Positions 61,220-64,000 of a stretch of DNA of 64,000 nt are shown here, piece after piece. The first letter of the stretch is position 1, and each line of letters opens with the position of its first letter. The notes beneath the pieces were generated by a model, which had not been told where the DNA came from, made no database searches, and worked only from the letters and a program-made list of their open reading frames with translations. The position numbers and the translations under genes were made by a program. Origin of the DNA: Mycobacterium sp. IS-1264 (GTDB taxonomy: Bacteria > Actinomycetota > Actinomycetes > Mycobacteriales > Mycobacteriaceae); the NCBI RefSeq assembly GCF_001954195.1, contig NZ_MBES01000010.1:106934-170933 (forward strand). The letters are read 5' to 3'.

Positions 61220-62717
61220 AGACGTTCATCAACCACAATGCCAACGGGAAGATCGGCATCAGGCAGAGGTATTCGATCCACTCCACGAACTTGCGGAACA
61301 GCGGGCTGTAGATCGTGTTGGGCACAACCGCCGCGGCCATCAGGCCCGCCGCCGGCAGCAGAACCAGGATCCCGGTGCAGATCGCCACGGAGAGCGGCGA
61401 GTGCAGCACCAGCGCGTAGCGCACCACCACCGTGCCGACGATCAGCACGGAGGTCGCGGCCAAGGTGATCGCCTGCCAGCGGTCGACGTAGGAACGCCCG
61501 CGCAGCATCAGGAACCCGGCGCTGAAGCCGGCGAGCAATAGCGGCAGCCACCGTTGACCGGTGTGCGGATCGGCCAATGCGGCCAGCGAAACCACCATCA
61601 GCACGCCCAGTCCGATCAGCAGCCCGGTCAGGAACGAGCGTGCCCGTTCCGCCTGCAGCAGCACGTCGCGCACCGATGCGGGCCCTTCCAACACCGGCGG
61701 GCCACCGTCGGAGCGCACCACGGTGGTGGGCAGGTCGGGTCGAGCCTCGAAAACCCAGCGGCTGGTGGCCGACGGGAACACCGGCAGCCGAATGCCGGCC
61801 AGCCGGCGAGACATCGCCGGGGCGGCGTGGTAGGCCAGCACGCAGACCAGCACCACGCAGCTGAACAGCGTCACCGCACTGCTGTTCGCGACCATCCGCG
61901 CCAGGGCGGCGATCGCCGCCACCGCGCCGACGGTGATGATCGCGGTGTAGGTGCCGAGCCGGCGGCCGGTGAAACGCAGGGCCAACATCGTCGAGATGGT
62001 GAGCACCCCGAAGCCCAAGACCGCGTGCGGGGAACCCACCCCGCCGGGCGGTGCGGCTGCCGCGGTGACTGCCAGGGGCGCCAGGCCACTCAACAGCATG
62101 ATGTCGCCGACGCGCCGATCCGCGTCGGTTTGGGCCCGTGCCAGCAGCAACATCGACACGCCCAGCACGACGACGGCGATAACCGCGGAGTAGATGGTGG
62201 TCAGCCACGAGTTGTGGTGGAAGCGCCACCAGCCCAGCAGGGCCGTCGCGGCGATAACGCCGGTGGCCACCATCGAGGCGCCGACCTGAACGGCGATGAC
62301 GGGGTCGATCGCGGCGAACCTCTTGCTGAGGTTCTGCGAAACGGCGGTGGAGATGTGCTCGACGACTTGCGATCGCTTCTCGGTGTCGACGATGAAGCGG
62401 ATCCAGAGCCGGTCGCCGTCATAGATGTCTTGCTCGGTGAGCGATTGCGTGGCCCGCAGCGGCGTGCCGTCGACCAGGCACAACGCCCATTTGCCGCGGC
62501 CCTTGGCTTCCAACGGTGTCTCGCCGAGCTCGCGCAGGCGGCTGTTGACCACCTTCAGCAGCGGGTCGGTCATCACCGAGACGGGGGCATTGGCATCGAG
62601 CAGGACGCCGATCTGGACACCCTCGCCGGCCATGATGCCGACCACGACGGCCCGAGGCTGCGAGATTCCCTCGATGTCGGGCTGTGGTGCTTCAACTACC
62701 GCAGTTACCGCAGTCAT
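61197..62717 (-). CDS. eccD5: ESX-5 membrane pore component EccD5
   Basis: A 506-residue protein. An N-terminal ubiquitin-like domain (about 20-115, with GVQIGVLLDANAPVSVMTDP) is followed by about eleven membrane helices. EccD dimers form much of the ESX membrane channel. ATG 62717 opens MTAVTAVVEAPQPDIEG. The 188-bp gap before it holds no clear motif. Downstream mycP5 starts inside the last codons. Confidence 0.96.
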   Translation of the reverse strand: MTAVTAVVEAPQPDIEGISQPRAVVVGIMAGEGVQIGVLLDANAPVSVMTDPLLKVVNSRLRELGETPLEAKGRGKWALCLVDGTPLRATQSLTEQDIYDGDRLWIRFIVDTEKRSQVVEHISTAVSQNLSKRFAAIDPVIAVQVGASMVATGVIAATALLGWWRFHHNSWLTTIYSAVIAVVVLGVSMLLLARAQTDADRRVGDIMLLSGLAPLAVTAAAAPPGGVGSPHAVLGFGVLTISTMLALRFTGRRLGTYTAIITVGAVAAIAALARMVANSSAVTLFSCVVLVCVLAYHAAPAMSRRLAGIRLPVFPSATSRWVFEARPDLPTTVVRSDGGPPVLEGPASVRDVLLQAERARSFLTGLLIGLGVLMVVSLAALADPHTGQRWLPLLLAGFSAGFLMLRGRSYVDRWQAITLAATSVLIVGTVVVRYALVLHSPLSVAICTGILVLLPAAGLMAAAVVPNTIYSPLFRKFVEWIEYLCLMPIFPLALWLMNVYAAIRYR

Positions 62718-62905
62718 CGCTGCGCACCCCCTTGCTTGGTGGGCCCGAACAATTCGGATTTCATCTGTCTCGCCCTCGCGATATTAGTTGTTGTGGCTTT
62801 GCTGGCGAATCATCGTTAATGATTCTAGAGAAGTATGCCGTGTTTGCCCCTCGGCCGCACGTTCTGGGCAAAGACGTTGGTAAACACTATGTTTCGCACG
62901 CTGAT

Positions 62906-63814
62906 TCACACCCTGCGGTGGGTTTTCCACTCGCCGTAAGGCAGCGTATCCAGGACGGTTTTTATACCGACCTGGACCAATTGCGGGGTCGCTGGGCAGA
63001 TGGCCAGCCACGCCTCCCCCGAACCCGCGGTTCGGGCCTGTTGATAAAGCGCGATCCGGCCGCCCGAACCGTCTTTGAGCGAAAGCACCGAGGCGCTCGG
63101 GCCCTTGGCGTCGTCCCGGTACTGGCGGGCGTAGACCGCGACCTCGGCCGCCGGGTCCGACAGCGCCTGCCCGAGCGCGGCGACCGTGGCCGCACTGATG
63201 CCCATTCGCCGGAGATCTCCGCCGGAGAACACGTTGAAGCCCGACTCCTGCCACGACTTCGTTACTTCCAGCATCTCCTCTAGCGGCACGTTGACCGCGT
63301 TGATCGCCGCGGGCTCCGCATGATGAATCGACTCGAGTCCGTCCAGGACGAGTGACGCGATCGAGGCGCTGTCCGCGACGGCGACGTCGTCAACCGTGAT
63401 GTCGTTGCCAACCCGAACCGCCGATACCCAGTGCTGACCGCGCCGGGCCAGCACCACGCGGAACTCGTTGTCGGGGATATCGCGGGAGCCGGGCGGCTGG
63501 TTCTCGTCGTCGACCACGCCGTAGAGCAGCTTGCCCCGCGACAGCAGGGCGATGACCTCGAGGTCAGGTGCGGCGAGCACCCGCATCCGAGCGGCCACCT
63601 GCTCCTGCACCTCGTTCAGTTCGCCGACGACGATGCCCTGCTCGCGCATCACCGCCATGCCGGGGTGTTCGTTGAGCCAGTCGCTCGAGTCGGTGGAGAC
63701 GTACGGCCGGCACCGCAGTTCCGGCGCGACATGCCGAATGTCGAGCAGCGCCTGCAGCATCCAGAAGCCGTCGACGTTGACGGTGATGTCGGTGCGCGTG
63801 GTCTGTGAATCCAT
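62906..63814 (-). CDS. espG5: ESX-5 PE/PPE chaperone EspG5
   Basis: A 302-residue cytosolic chaperone that binds the tip of PE-PPE pairs and keeps them soluble for ESX-5. Near-identical segments to Rv1794, as remembered, include FWMLQALLDIRHVAPELRC and SGGDLRRMGISAATVAALGQ. ATG 63814 is the family start; the frame is open further upstream. The local PPE proteins probably depend on it. Confidence 0.96.
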   Translation of the reverse strand: MDSQTTRTDITVNVDGFWMLQALLDIRHVAPELRCRPYVSTDSSDWLNEHPGMAVMREQGIVVGELNEVQEQVAARMRVLAAPDLEVIALLSRGKLLYGVVDDENQPPGSRDIPDNEFRVVLARRGQHWVSAVRVGNDITVDDVAVADSASIASLVLDGLESIHHAEPAAINAVNVPLEEMLEVTKSWQESGFNVFSGGDLRRMGISAATVAALGQALSDPAAEVAVYARQYRDDAKGPSASVLSLKDGSGGRIALYQQARTAGSGEAWLAICPATPQLVQVGIKTVLDTLPYGEWKTHRRV

Positions 63815-63901
63815 CAATTCCTCGAAAGTCGACGTGCTCGGATAACCGCAGGACGCGGCAGCACACCACATATCGGTGTGCTGCCGCGCCTGAAGTTGGT
63901 G

Positions 63902-64000
63902 TTAGGCCCAGCTGGACCCAACGGCGCTGTCGGTGCTGGCCATGTTGCTGCCGGCGGTCTGCACCTTCTGGCCGTGGGCGTTGGCCTGCTCGTAAATCAC
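63902..64000 (-). CDS. esxN: WXG100 protein EsxN, C-terminal end only
   Basis: Thirty-two C-terminal codons are visible: VIYEQANAHGQKVQTAGSNM and a short end TDSAVGSSWA before TAA. This is the Mtb9.9-family end of EsxN/EsxI, secreted as a dimer with an EsxM-type partner. The rest lies beyond the window. espG5 follows 87 bp downstream, as in Mtb. Confidence 0.93.
   Translation of the reverse strand: MIYEQANAHGQKVQTAGSNMASTDSAVGSSWA

Overview
The window is a high-GC actinobacterial chromosome segment. Gene content, order and protein sequence place it in a slow-growing Mycobacterium, most like the M. avium complex. From left to right it follows, inverted, the M. tuberculosis (Mtb) block from about Rv1865c down to Rv1793 (Mtb names are from memory of that map, not a search). 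Lineage-specific differences include a phosphoketolase gene at the left end, no urease operon between ndh and the Rv1847-type thioesterase, no Rv1835c/lipZ, no PE_PGRS genes, and a large deletion beside ESX-5.

Layout. 1-9.1 kb: a cut SDR gene, phosphoketolase (xfp), a CAAX-type membrane protease, an alcohol dehydrogenase, a YeaQ-type membrane protein, the secreted antigen Apa and the molybdate ABC transporter modABC. 9.3-20.4 kb: an atypical SDR, an F420-type luciferase-like oxidoreductase, ndh, a thioesterase, an IdeR-box/sRNA locus (MrsI-like), blaI with an M56 peptidase, gnd1, guaB1 and two CNNM/CBS membrane proteins. 20.6-39.5 kb: malate synthase G, a vWA membrane protein, haloalkane dehalogenase, gcvP behind a tandem glycine riboswitch, then the conserved minus-strand run of regulators, bifunctional nuclease, garA, gcvH, three small membrane-associated proteins, pgsA2, secA2 and ilvG. 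39.5-47.8 kb: bacA, a flavoprotein/VOC pair, a TetR regulator facing a deazaflavin-type reductase, a secreted serine protease, a sterol desaturase and an NADH-dehydrogenase-like protein.

47.8-64 kb is the most unusual part. mgtC, two small secreted DUF732 proteins and four PPE genes lie directly against the ESX-5 secretion genes eccA5-eccE5-mycP5-eccD5-espG5-esxN (esxN is cut by the window end). The roughly 0.8 kb leader between eccA5 and the first PPE gene carries an M-box (Mg2+) riboswitch, a 26-codon ORF with a strong ribosome binding site, a Zur-like box, a shrunken PE-gene remnant and an IdeR-type iron box. If these sites are real, magnesium, zinc and iron signals all converge on a set of predicted ESX-5 substrates. 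The last PPE protein ends in a charged tail resembling the C-terminal alpha/beta unit of the MgtC encoded in the same operon.

Most of the genome here is ordinary, well-conserved mycobacterial core. Regulatory calls come from reading motifs by eye and need covariance-model, motif-scan or transcript confirmation.
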